From Desulfobacterales bacterium (GTDB lineage: Bacteria; Desulfobacterota; DSM-4660; Desulfatiglandales; B25-G16): a stretch of DNA of 19,119 bases. The position numbers were made by a program, and so were the translations under genes. The stretch lies in the NCBI GenBank assembly GCA_013375385.1, contig JABXJY010000025.1, positions 1 through 19,119 on the forward strand, written 5' to 3'. Each line of letters starts with the position of its first letter. Positions within the stretch are counted from its first letter, which is position 1. The notes beneath the pieces were generated by a model that saw only the letters and a program-made list of their open reading frames with translations, was not told where the DNA came from and did not search any database. Shown here piece after piece: positions 1 through 7,244 of the stretch.

Positions 1-214
1 CAGCACAACGAAGAACCCGTTGTGCACTCATACCATGGGAACCTGAATCGGTTGAATCTTCTGTTAAGTCGGCGTGAACCGCCGCTACAATATCCGGATT
101 TGCATCAACAATGGCGCTCATCTTTTCCAACTTCTTGCTCGGTTTGAATATTTGGACGAGTAAATCAATGGCCTGGTCAAAAAGAGTTCTTTGTGCTACA
201 ATTCTCTTACGCAT
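1..214 (-). CDS. IS transposase, N-terminal part (cut by window edge)
   Basis: An open frame on the minus strand starts with ATG (complement of 212-214) and runs off the window, giving about 71 residues that begin MRKRIVAQRTLFDQ and include KPSKKLEKMSAIVDANPD. I recognise this as the N-terminal style of ISNCY-like transposases, which move an insertion sequence; the catalytic part lies outside the window. The start is supported by an AGGAGA ribosome site (complement of 220-225) five bases upstream and by a good promoter further up. No stop or frameshift is seen in the visible part, so the element could be intact. The family assignment is from memory of the sequence style and is moderately sure. 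Confidence 0.65.
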   Translation of the reverse strand, partial: MRKRIVAQRTLFDQAIDLLVQIFKPSKKLEKMSAIVDANPDIVAAVHADLTEDSTDSGSHGMSAQRVLRCA

Positions 215-268
215 TTTGGTCTCCTTTTTTGGGGTATGGTTTGCTTAACGTGTTGATATTGCAATAAG

Positions 269-297
269 AATATAGCAAACTCCCTCACAATTGTCGA
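269..297 (-). promoter_or_regulatory. Sigma-70-type promoter of the transposase
   Basis: On the minus strand, TCGACA (complement of 292-297) is followed after exactly 17 bases by TATATT (complement of 269-274). Each hexamer matches the consensus at five of six positions. It points at the transposase start about 55 bp downstream, and is probably the element's own promoter. Confidence 0.6.
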
Positions 298-351
298 GGC
301 CAAAATGCTTATAATATGTTGATTTTAATAGTTTTTTTACCTTTCGCTACA

Positions 352-533
352 GGAACTAATTAAAGCATCTGGGCACTCGCTGTTGACGTTGTGCTCGAAG
401 CAATGAAACTTCACCGTAGGGTTTAAGGCTACTTTGCCAGACTACAACCTGATGTAACAAAACAGAATTGGTCTTTATTTCTAATCACCAGCAGTACTGA
501 GAGTTTAATAAGATGAAATAGAAAGGAGTAACA
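352..533. other. Intergenic region before glutamate dehydrogenase
   Basis: No gene is seen here. The only clear signal is the ribosome site AAAGGAG at about 522-528, ahead of the ATG at 534. I could not find a convincing promoter: TTGACG near 383 has no suitable -10, and GGGCAC near 371 lacks the GC doublet of a sigma-54 site. Confidence 0.5.
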
Positions 534-1784
534 ATGAAAAAAGAATTGAATCCTTTTAGCATTGCTCAGAAGCAATTGGACGATGCTGCCGAAAAGCTTG
601 GCCTAGATAGGAGTACCCATGAACTTCTCCGTTGGCCTATGCAAGAATTGAAGGTTACAATTCCTGTTAAAATGGATGACGGCTCCACTAAGATCTTCCA
701 TGCCTTTCGCATCCAATACAACACCGCCCGTGGCCCTGCTAAGGGAGGCATCCGCTGGCATCCGGATGAAACTGTCGATACGGTACGCGCTCTTGCGGCA
801 TGGATGACCTGGAAAACCTCCGTGGTCGACATCCCTTTAGGGGGCGGTAAAGGAGGAATTATTTGTAACCCTAAGGAACTATCCGAGACTGAAAAAGAGC
901 GATTGGCTCGTGCCTACATGCGGGCTATAGCGAGGTCTCTTGGCGTCGCCAAGGATGTCCCTGCCCCTGATGTTTACACCACCCCGCAAATTATGGCATG
1001 GATGATGGATGAATATGAAACGATCATGGGTGAAAAACATCCAGGTGTGATCACAGGAAAACCCTTACCCTTGGGTGGGTCCCAGGGACGTGGTGATGCT
1101 ACGGCCAGAGGCGGGATCTATGTGACTCAGGAAGCGGCTACAGCTTACGGTATAGATCTAAAGGGACAGACGATGGCTATCCAGGGTTTTGGCAATGCCG
1201 GTCAGCATGCAGCCCGACTGGGTGAGAAGATTCTCGGCCTTAAGCTGGTGGCTGCCTCGGATTCCAAAGGAGGCATCTGCAACCCCAACGGTATGGATGT
1301 GGAGGCGCTTATTGAACATAAGCTCAAGAGTGGCAGAGTCAATGGGTTTCCCGGGGCGGAAGAGATAAGCAATGAACAGGTGCTTGAGCTCGAGGTTGCG
1401 GTCCTTTTTCCTGCTGCATTGGAAAATGTTATTACAGGAGAAAACGCTCCCAGGCTACGGTGTAAGATCCTCTGTGAATTGGCCAACGGTCCCACAACAC
1501 CGGAAGCCGATGATATCCTTTATGACAAAGGGGTAATCGTATTGCCCGATTTCCTGGCCAATGCTGGGGGCGTGACTGTCTCCTACCTGGAACAGGTCCA
1601 GAATACCTATAACCTTTACTGGGAAATAGAGGAAATCCACTGGAGACTGAAAGAAAAAATGAGCCGCGCCTTCAAAAGTGTCTATGAAATGAGCCAAAAC
1701 AAAAAAATCAATATGCGTCAGGCCGCCTATTTGGTGTCTGTAGCCAGGGTTGCCGAAGCCTGTAAGCTTCGTGGCTGGGTTTAA
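534..1784 (+). CDS. gdhA: Glutamate dehydrogenase (Glu/Leu/Phe/Val dehydrogenase family)
   Basis: Interconverts 2-oxoglutarate plus ammonia and glutamate in the cytoplasm, with NAD(P)H. The 416 residues fit the small hexameric class. The substrate domain shows PLGGGKGGI at 101-109, with the glutamate-binding Lys at 106, and the VPAPDVYT stretch with the catalytic Asp near 146. The nucleotide domain carries GFGNAGQ at 218-224. The ATG at 534 has a strong AAAGGAG site. The following gene begins 18 bp after the stop, so the two are probably cotranscribed. A leucine or phenylalanine dehydrogenase is possible within the family, but the length, the motifs and the nitrogen context favour glutamate. 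NAD versus NADP use cannot be fixed from the motif alone. Confidence 0.93.
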   Translation: MKKELNPFSIAQKQLDDAAEKLGLDRSTHELLRWPMQELKVTIPVKMDDGSTKIFHAFRIQYNTARGPAKGGIRWHPDETVDTVRALAAWMTWKTSVVDIPLGGGKGGIICNPKELSETEKERLARAYMRAIARSLGVAKDVPAPDVYTTPQIMAWMMDEYETIMGEKHPGVITGKPLPLGGSQGRGDATARGGIYVTQEAATAYGIDLKGQTMAIQGFGNAGQHAARLGEKILGLKLVAASDSKGGICNPNGMDVEALIEHKLKSGRVNGFPGAEEISNEQVLELEVAVLFPAALENVITGENAPRLRCKILCELANGPTTPEADDILYDKGVIVLPDFLANAGGVTVSYLEQVQNTYNLYWEIEEIHWRLKEKMSRAFKSVYEMSQNKKINMRQAAYLVSVARVAEACKLRGWV

Positions 1785-1802
1785 CATGAGGAAAGCAATA
1801 CA

Positions 1803-4424
1803 TTGGAAATGGAATCAAAAGTAGTAAACAGCGGAATAGCAGCTCTGGATGAAGTCCTTAAGGGGCTTCGTTTGGGGGATAATGTTGTATGGCAGGTAGA
1901 CAACCTAAAGGACTACTCATATTTCGTAGAGCCTTTTGCAGACCAGGCGATACGTGATAGCGGTAACTGCGTTTATCTGCGGTTTGCACCTCATCCCCCG
2001 ATTATCGGGCCCCGCCGGGGCCTTATGATCAAAGGGGTAGATCCGAGGCATGGCTTCGACTTTTTCAGTGCCGAGGTACACAGGGCGATTGAGGAATGGG
2101 CGGACAAGAAATTCTTTTTACTCGACAACTTGTCAGCCCTCGTGGAGGAGTGGGCAACAGATGAGTTGCTGGCTAATTTCTTCCAGATATCGTGCCCGTT
2201 CCTGCGTGAGCTAGATACAGTTGCCTACTTTGCTCTGACACGTGGTCAACATGCCCACAGTGCTGTTGCCAGGATTCGGGACACCACACAGGTGCTTATC
2301 GACGTATACCGTATAAAGGGCAGGATGTACATACACCCATTGAAGGTTTGGGACCGCTATTCTCCACAAATGTTCCTGCCCCATGTGGTTACTGAAAAAA
2401 GCTGGCAGCCGGTTTTCCAAAGCGGTGAGGCAGCAGAAGTATCTGCGACTGCACGTAAAAAACCGCTGGGAGCCATGGAAAGCTCAATTGCCCCGTGGGA
2501 CAGTGTCTACAACAGGCTGATTCAATATCGCGAAGCCGATAAAGACTCCCGCCAGATGGTGCCTGAGATCCTGGCACTTAAAGAAGAATTCTCACGGATG
2601 TTGATCGGGAATCATCCGGGGTTTAACAGATTAGCGGATTCCTATTTTACCCTGGAAGACCTGTACAGCATTAGGGACCGCATGATCGGATCTGGGAGGA
2701 TTGGGGGAAAGGCTGCTGGGATGCTGCTGGCCAGACGCATTCTTTTGGAGGAAGATGGTGAAATAGATTTCTTACAGGTACTGGAAGACCATGACTCCTT
2801 CTACATCGGTTCAGACGTGTTTTTCACCTTCCTTGTGCATAACGACTTGTTTAGGCTCCGCCTGAAGCTATCAAGGAATTCCCAGCTATCACGTGAAGAA
2901 TTTGAAGAGGTCGAACAGAGCTTCCTGGCAGGCAGGTTCTCCACAGAAATAACGGAACAGTTCCGCAACATGCTGGACTACTTTGGGCAGGCACCGATTA
3001 TTGTAAGATCCAGTAGCTTGCTTGAAGATAGCTTCGGAAATTCATTTGCAGGCAAATATCGAAGCGAATTTTGTGCCAACCAGGGTAGCCCTGATGAGAG
3101 ATTAGAGGTTTTTTTGCATGCGGTTAAGCTTGTGTATGCAAGCACCTTGAGCCCTGATGCCCTTTCCTATCGCCGAAGGCGGGGGCTGGGCGAAAGTGAT
3201 GAACAGATGGCTATCCTGGTTCAGCGAGTGTCAGGAATTCCCTATAGGCATTATTTTTTTCCGAGCCTTGCAGGGGTAGCATTCTCACGGAATCTCTATG
3301 CATGGACGAATCGCATAGATTCCAATAAGGGTGTTATTCGCCTTGTATTTGGTTTGGGAACTCGTGCGGTAAACAGGGTAGGTGGTGACTACCCAAGAAT
3401 GATTGCAGCTAGCCATCCTCAGCTCAGGCCCGAGGTCGGTATGGAAATAGCCAAGTATTCTCAGCACGAAATAGACCTTCTCGATCTTGAAACGAATCGA
3501 TTCGTGACTTTGCCCACTGCTGAAGTAATTTCCAAAGACGAATATCCAAATATTCACCTGTTTGTATCCATAATGAAGGATGGATACTTGCATGATCCCT
3601 ACGGCATGATCCACCCGGATTCGGGAGAAGAACTCGTGCTGACCTTTAACAAGCTCATCAGCGGTACAAATTTCGTCAAAATTACGGGAAATATTCTGGA
3701 GAGGCTGGACAGGGCTTACGGCCACCCAGTAGACACAGAGTTTACCGCATCTGTGGATTCTGGAGGGCGTGTTAGAGTCAATTTACTACAATGCAGGCCT
3801 CTATGGCTCCCGGGGTTATCAGGTCCTCTAGAGATACCTGAAAACATCCCTAACGAGCGCACCCTCTTTAAGGCCACAAGAGTTATAAGTGGCGGAGTGG
3901 TCAGTCAAATCCAACATATTATTTACATAGACCCTCGATCTTATGCTGAAATCACATCAATGGAGCTTAAGAGGTCAGTGGGCCGGGTAGTAGGGCGCCT
4001 CAATGGGCATCCACGCCTTGTGGCCGGTAAATTATTGATGATGGGTCCAGGCAGGTGGGGCAGCGGTAACATTGACCTTGGTGTCAATGTGAGCTATGCA
4101 GATATTGACAATACGGCGGTTCTTGTTGAAATTGCTCGCGAAGATTCTGGCCACGTTCCCGAAGTGTCTTACGGGACGCACTTTTTTCAGGATCTCGTGG
4201 AAGGTCAAATCATTTACCTACCGGTTTATCCTGATGACCCTGAGACCATGTTTAACAGCTCGTTTTTTGAAGGCTCTGCAAATATTTTGACTGATTTGTT
4301 GCCAGAAAGTGGCGAGTTTGAAAATGTAGTGTACGTCTTTGACGTCCCGAAAGTAACTGAGGGGGCATATGCGAGGGTTGTTGCAGACCCCCAGAGTCAC
4401 AGTGCTATTTGTTACTTGGGATAA
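1803..4424 (+). CDS. PEP/pyruvate-binding (PPDK_N-like) domain protein with degenerate KaiC-like N-terminus
   Basis: An 873-residue protein. Residues 1 to about 205 look like a KaiC/RecA fold (SGIAALDEVLKGLRLGD near the start, FFLLDNLSAL as a Walker B-like strand), but the Walker A loop GxxxxGK is missing. From about 296 (GSGRIGGKAAGM) it matches the ATP-grasp N-terminal domain of PEP synthase and pyruvate phosphate dikinase, including VRSSSLLEDSFGNSFAGKY from 401. The C-terminal part holds a distinctive MGPGRWGSGN at 747. I see no phosphohistidine swivel domain (TxGGxxCH), so it should not be a complete PEP synthase; its reaction is unknown. The TTG start at 1803 is preferred because AGGAAAG lies 7 bases upstream; an ATG at 1809 is the alternative. 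It sits directly behind glutamate dehydrogenase. Confidence 0.8.
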   Translation: MEMESKVVNSGIAALDEVLKGLRLGDNVVWQVDNLKDYSYFVEPFADQAIRDSGNCVYLRFAPHPPIIGPRRGLMIKGVDPRHGFDFFSAEVHRAIEEWADKKFFLLDNLSALVEEWATDELLANFFQISCPFLRELDTVAYFALTRGQHAHSAVARIRDTTQVLIDVYRIKGRMYIHPLKVWDRYSPQMFLPHVVTEKSWQPVFQSGEAAEVSATARKKPLGAMESSIAPWDSVYNRLIQYREADKDSRQMVPEILALKEEFSRMLIGNHPGFNRLADSYFTLEDLYSIRDRMIGSGRIGGKAAGMLLARRILLEEDGEIDFLQVLEDHDSFYIGSDVFFTFLVHNDLFRLRLKLSRNSQLSREEFEEVEQSFLAGRFSTEITEQFRNMLDYFGQAPIIVRSSSLLEDSFGNSFAGKYRSEFCANQGSPDERLEVFLHAVKLVYASTLSPDALSYRRRRGLGESDEQMAILVQRVSGIPYRHYFFPSLAGVAFSRNLYAWTNRIDSNKGVIRLVFGLGTRAVNRVGGDYPRMIAASHPQLRPEVGMEIAKYSQHEIDLLDLETNRFVTLPTAEVISKDEYPNIHLFVSIMKDGYLHDPYGMIHPDSGEELVLTFNKLISGTNFVKITGNILERLDRAYGHPVDTEFTASVDSGGRVRVNLLQCRPLWLPGLSGPLEIPENIPNERTLFKATRVISGGVVSQIQHIIYIDPRSYAEITSMELKRSVGRVVGRLNGHPRLVAGKLLMMGPGRWGSGNIDLGVNVSYADIDNTAVLVEIAREDSGHVPEVSYGTHFFQDLVEGQIIYLPVYPDDPETMFNSSFFEGSANILTDLLPESGEFENVVYVFDVPKVTEGAYARVVADPQSHSAICYLG

Positions 4425-4615
4425 ATTGACTCACCGTAATCCAACTATTTTCAAGTCATAGGACTCGATTAAACACTTGGGACGGCACAGAAATATTTGA
4501 CCGGAAATGGCAAGCACAGCCCAATCCAGACCGTCACTTCCGATCTGAATCTGGAAGACGAACCGACTATCATCTCCCAGGATATGTAGCTGGGACGAAA
4601 ATATGCAAAAAGCTC
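4425..4615. other. Intergenic region upstream of the glutamate synthase promoter
   Basis: No convincing gene. A small palindrome, TCCCAG (4575-4580) and CTGGGA (4590-4595) with nine bases between, lies about 20 to 40 bp upstream of the -35 box. It could be an activator-binding site or chance. I see no terminator for the upstream gene pair before the one at 4704-4738. Confidence 0.4.
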
Positions 4616-4644
4616 TTGACAAAAGATTTATTTGGTAATATAAA
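4616..4644 (+). promoter_or_regulatory. Strong sigma-70-type promoter of the glutamate synthase operon
   Basis: TTGACA (4616-4621) matches the -35 consensus fully, the spacer is exactly 17 bases, and TATAAA (4639-4644) matches five of six -10 positions. Transcription would start near 4651, leaving a leader of roughly 137 bases before the ATG at 4788. A terminator inside that leader means the promoter alone cannot determine expression. Confidence 0.8.
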
Positions 4645-4663
4645 AATCCTATATCTTAATTAG

Positions 4664-4704
4664 CAGTAATACAGGGGCGTATTGCTGAACGAGACAATGA
4701 GGTC
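4664..4704 (+). promoter_or_regulatory. Candidate ANTAR-type dual-hexaloop antiterminator RNA
   Basis: Two hairpins with six-base loops lie just after the predicted transcription start. The first pairs CAGTAATAC (4664-4672) with GTATTGCTG (4679-4687), nine pairs including one G-U, around the loop AGGGGC. The second is short, GAC (4693-4695) with GTC (4702-4704), around the loop AATGAG. Both loops have A at position 1 and G at position 4, the known signature of RNA bound by ANTAR-domain antiterminators. The 3' arm of the second hairpin shares bases with the terminator stem, so the two structures exclude each other. The weak point is the three-pair second stem. No ANTAR gene is in the window. 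Confidence 0.5.
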
Positions 4705-4738
4705 CACAGTCTACCAAAGCGTAGACTGTGGATTTTTT
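4704..4738 (+). terminator. Intrinsic terminator in the glutamate synthase leader (attenuator)
   Basis: CCACAGTCTAC (4704-4714) pairs perfectly with GTAGACTGTGG (4721-4731) around the loop CAAAGC, and a T-rich tract starts at 4733. The stem can extend outward through T4703-A4732. It lies between the promoter at 4616 and the gene at 4788, with no second promoter seen after it, so it probably acts as a conditional terminator. It could also serve as the end of the upstream gdhA operon. Confidence 0.85.
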
Positions 4739-4787
4739 ATTTTTAGTTGTTTTGAGTGGGGTTAATTAACAAGGGGAGGGATTCATT

Positions 4788-6353
4788 ATGTCATTTAGCA
4801 AACCAAACCGAAGTGCTGCCACCATAACCACAACACGGGTAGAACCTGCTCCCCTTTCAGGCATTTGTGCAACTTGTCTGGATGGATGTGAGGGACCGTG
4901 CGAAATTGGACGTTCTGCTCTCAAAGGACGGGAGGTAATTTATCCCCAGCCTTTTGGTAAGGTCACGGCTGGGTCAGAAAAGGATTATCCGGTCGATTTT
5001 TCCCATTTCAACATCCAGGGAACGGCTGTAGGGGCCATAGGTATTGAGGCTGATTCCGAAAAGGCCACCTTTCCTATGGTGGACTGTACAACCCCTGTTG
5101 GGGCTGATGGAGGAATCAAGCTCGAATTTCCCAGCTTTACCGGGGCTGTTGGGTCAACCGATATCGCCCGGATTAACTGGGAGGACATGGCAGTTGGGGC
5201 TGCAATCTCTGGCGTCATTGTTGTTGCGGGTGAAAATATCTGCGGCATGGACCCCCAGGCAGAGTTCAAGAACGGCAGGGTTGTTAAGTCGCCTGAAATG
5301 GAACGCCGGATCCAAGCATTCAAGAGATGGTACGATGGCAAAGGCGGGGTTATTGTTCAGGCCAATGTGGAAGACGCCAAGCTTGGGGTACCCGAGTACG
5401 TTATCCAGAAGCTTGGTGTTGAGATCTTCGAACTGAAATGGGGACAGGGCGCAAAAGACATCGGTGGTGAGGTGAAGCTCCCGAGCCTGGAGAGGGCCAT
5501 GCAGCTGAAAGAACGAGGATATATTGTGCTCCCCGACCCATCAGATCCATCCACCCAAGTGGCCTTCAAGGCCGGAGGAATAACTGAGTTCGAAAGACAT
5601 TCAAGGCTGGGCATGGTTGACGAGGAGGCCTTTTATAGATCAGTGGAACGCCTTCGCGATACTGGGGCCAAATATGTAACCGTGAAGACTGGTGCTTACA
5701 GGCCAGCCGACCTAGCCCGGGCCATCAAGTACTCATCTGAGGCAAAGATAGACCTATTGACCGTTGACGGGGCCGGCGGCGGGACTGGCATGAGCCCCTG
5801 GCGGATGATGAATGAATGGGGAATTCCCACGGTCCAGCTTGAATGCCTGACCTACCATATCTGTGAACGTCTAAGGGAAAAGGGGGCATATATTCCACCC
5901 ATTGCCATTGCCGGCGGCCTTTCGCTTGAAGATCACATCTTCAAGGCCTTAGCCCTTGGAGCACCTCATGTCAAGGCCATCGGTCTGGGAAGGGCCATGA
6001 TGACAGCTGCCATGGTAGGTAAGACACATGGAAGATTAATGGCTGAAAAAATGGAACTGGAAGGTGAAGATATTGAGGAAGGCTATCTGAGGCTTTTTGC
6101 GGTTGGCGCTCAACTAAAAGAGCGTTTTGGCAAGGATTTTGGGGAACTCCCGGCTGGAGCCATTGGAATGTACTCATATATCGATCGTCTGCGGCAGGGC
6201 CTGCAACAACTAATGGCGGGCGCAAGGAAATTTACCCTTAAATATATTGACCGCAATGATTTAGTAGCGCTAACCAGAGAGGCGGCCGATGTTTCTGGTA
6301 TTCCTTATGTTATGGAATCAGACAAAGAAGAAATCGACAAGATCTTAGCATAA
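4788..6353 (+). CDS. FMN-binding glutamate synthase core (archaeal-type GltB central domain)
   Basis: A 521-residue protein matching only the FMN/synthase barrel of glutamate synthase large subunits, which forms glutamate from 2-oxoglutarate and ammonia using reduced FMN. Visible motifs are TVDGAGGGTGMSPW around Asp327 and AIAGGLSLEDHIFKALALGA at about 373-392. The N-terminus has four Cys (27, 30, 34, 38), a likely Fe-S site. The class-II amidotransferase and GXGXG domains of full GltB are absent, as is the usual CxxNTCPxG 3Fe-4S segment; the corresponding place reads LGRAMMTAAMVGK. Ammonia must therefore be free or delivered by another protein. A GGGAGG site precedes the ATG. The ferredoxin-like gene 24 bp downstream is a natural electron donor. 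Confidence 0.88.
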   Translation: MSFSKPNRSAATITTTRVEPAPLSGICATCLDGCEGPCEIGRSALKGREVIYPQPFGKVTAGSEKDYPVDFSHFNIQGTAVGAIGIEADSEKATFPMVDCTTPVGADGGIKLEFPSFTGAVGSTDIARINWEDMAVGAAISGVIVVAGENICGMDPQAEFKNGRVVKSPEMERRIQAFKRWYDGKGGVIVQANVEDAKLGVPEYVIQKLGVEIFELKWGQGAKDIGGEVKLPSLERAMQLKERGYIVLPDPSDPSTQVAFKAGGITEFERHSRLGMVDEEAFYRSVERLRDTGAKYVTVKTGAYRPADLARAIKYSSEAKIDLLTVDGAGGGTGMSPWRMMNEWGIPTVQLECLTYHICERLREKGAYIPPIAIAGGLSLEDHIFKALALGAPHVKAIGLGRAMMTAAMVGKTHGRLMAEKMELEGEDIEEGYLRLFAVGAQLKERFGKDFGELPAGAIGMYSYIDRLRQGLQQLMAGARKFTLKYIDRNDLVALTREAADVSGIPYVMESDKEEIDKILA

Positions 6354-6377
6354 CTCAATTTATGAAAGGAGATAAAG

Positions 6378-6584
6378 ATGCTCAACATTATTTGTAAACA
6401 TAACTGCAAGGATTGCTACGCTCTTAGGGTTTGTGCACTACATGCTATTGAGGAACAAAAGGGTTCAATTTACGTGGACACAGATAATTGCATAGGCTGC
6501 GGTTGTTGCAAAACAGCCTGTGTGGCTTTTGGTTACAAGGCTCTAGAAGATAAAACACCTGAATGGCTGATGGGAGCCGCATAG
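6378..6584 (+). CDS. Small ferredoxin-like 4Fe-4S protein
   Basis: A 68-residue protein with two Cys clusters. The second, C38-x2-C41-x2-C44-x3-C48, is a standard 4Fe-4S motif, though the usual Pro after the last Cys is Val and there is an extra Cys at 43. The first, Cys 6, 10, 13 and 19, has irregular spacing and lacks the third Cys expected for a second classical cluster. It follows the glutamate synthase gene by 24 bp with an AAAGGAG site, so it probably carries electrons to that enzyme. It could hold one or two clusters; the sequence alone does not decide. Confidence 0.8.
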   Translation: MLNIICKHNCKDCYALRVCALHAIEEQKGSIYVDTDNCIGCGCCKTACVAFGYKALEDKTPEWLMGAA

Positions 6585-6664
6585 TATCAAACTTAGGGAT
6601 TTAAAAACTGCTTCGCGGGAAATGTGCAACACCCTGAACAACAAAAGATCGAAAGGAAACCACC

Positions 6665-7108
6665 ATGAACACCGGAAGGTCAAAAACAATTCATGCTACA
6701 GAGTTCAGTTGTCAAACACCACTCAAATTCTATGAGCACTGTAGCTCATGCCCCCAATTTGATGGATGTTCTGATTTGGCTTTGATCAAGGAAATCCTGC
6801 GAATGAAAAAGAATGTCAACTACAATAGGGATGTTTATTCGGCAAGAGGAGAGCTAGAAGGGAGTAGACATAGTGTAGATGCCAATGTATTCAATTGCCT
6901 TGCGCCCCTCAACTTTTTTGAAAAAACTCGAAAAAAATGCCCACATGAGGGACGCTGCCGTGATGAAGGTTTGCTTCTGGCCCTGCTGACAGATAAGAAA
7001 AAACTAGAGTACAGCCAGAAAATGCCCATCGAATTTCCTCATTCAAAACCTCGTTTCGAAGGTGTTGAAGCGCAAAAATTCAATGTTAAGGAAGGAGTAG
7101 ATTTCTAA
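6665..7108 (+). CDS. Cys-rich protein made of two related repeats, function unknown
   Basis: A 147-residue soluble protein I do not recognise. It contains an internal duplication: residues 14-53 start FSCQTPLKFYEHC and residues 76-116 start FNCLAPLNFFEKT. Each repeat goes on to a C-P-x3/4-C-x-D step and a helix ending in KKNVNY or KKKLEY. Conserved Cys are 16, 29 and 35 in the first repeat and 78, 92 and 98 in the second; Cys26 is extra. The spacing suggests metal or Fe-S binding rather than secretion, and there is no signal peptide. It lies 80 bp after the ferredoxin-like gene, with an AAAGGAAA site, and is probably in the same operon. Zinc binding is the main alternative. Confidence 0.7.
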   Translation: MNTGRSKTIHATEFSCQTPLKFYEHCSSCPQFDGCSDLALIKEILRMKKNVNYNRDVYSARGELEGSRHSVDANVFNCLAPLNFFEKTRKKCPHEGRCRDEGLLLALLTDKKKLEYSQKMPIEFPHSKPRFEGVEAQKFNVKEGVDF

Positions 7109-7131
7109 ACACTCCCAGCATTAAGAAATGT

Positions 7132-7152
7132 TTTCCTTGTTATACAAGGAAA
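7132..7152 (+). terminator. Possible weak terminator after the Cys-rich gene
   Basis: TTTCCTTG (7132-7139) pairs with CAAGGAAA (7145-7152) around a five-base loop, 24 bp after the stop codon. The T tract that follows (TTTTT at 7165-7169) is about 12 bases away and short, so termination may be weak. Its position fits the end of the glutamate synthase operon. Confidence 0.45.
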
Positions 7153-7172
7153 CTGCTTGATAAATTTTTGTC

Positions 7173-7200
7173 TTCATACTATTTTCGAACCGACTATAAT
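7173..7200 (+). promoter_or_regulatory. Probable promoter of carB-purF
   Basis: A perfect TATAAT at 7195-7200 is preceded by TTCATA at 7173-7178 with a 16-base spacer, a four-of-six match to the -35 consensus. It lies about 45 bp before the carB start, beyond the possible terminator. Confidence 0.5.
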
Positions 7201-7244
7201 TTCCTATACATTGACTCTTTTAATTACAATTAAGGGAACAGGCA

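Larger units (their letters stand above)
1..351 (-). mobile_element. End of an insertion sequence (boundary tentative)
   Basis: The transposase 5' end and its promoter show that one end of an IS lies here. On the minus strand the sequence beginning TGTAGCGAAAGG (complement of 340-351) is a plausible terminal inverted repeat, because IS ends often begin TGT and it sits just outside the promoter. The other end is outside the window, so the boundary cannot be confirmed. Confidence 0.35.

Noticed and set aside
369..390. Possible sigma-54 promoter ahead of gdhA (GGGCAC ... TTGAC)
   Set aside because: Spacing is one base off and the downstream element is TTGA, not TTGC, so the GG-N10-GC rule fails.
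4431..4622. A 63-codon minus-strand frame in the gap before glutamate synthase
   Set aside because: It has no ribosome site or recognisable features and overlaps the -35 box of a strong plus-strand promoter.
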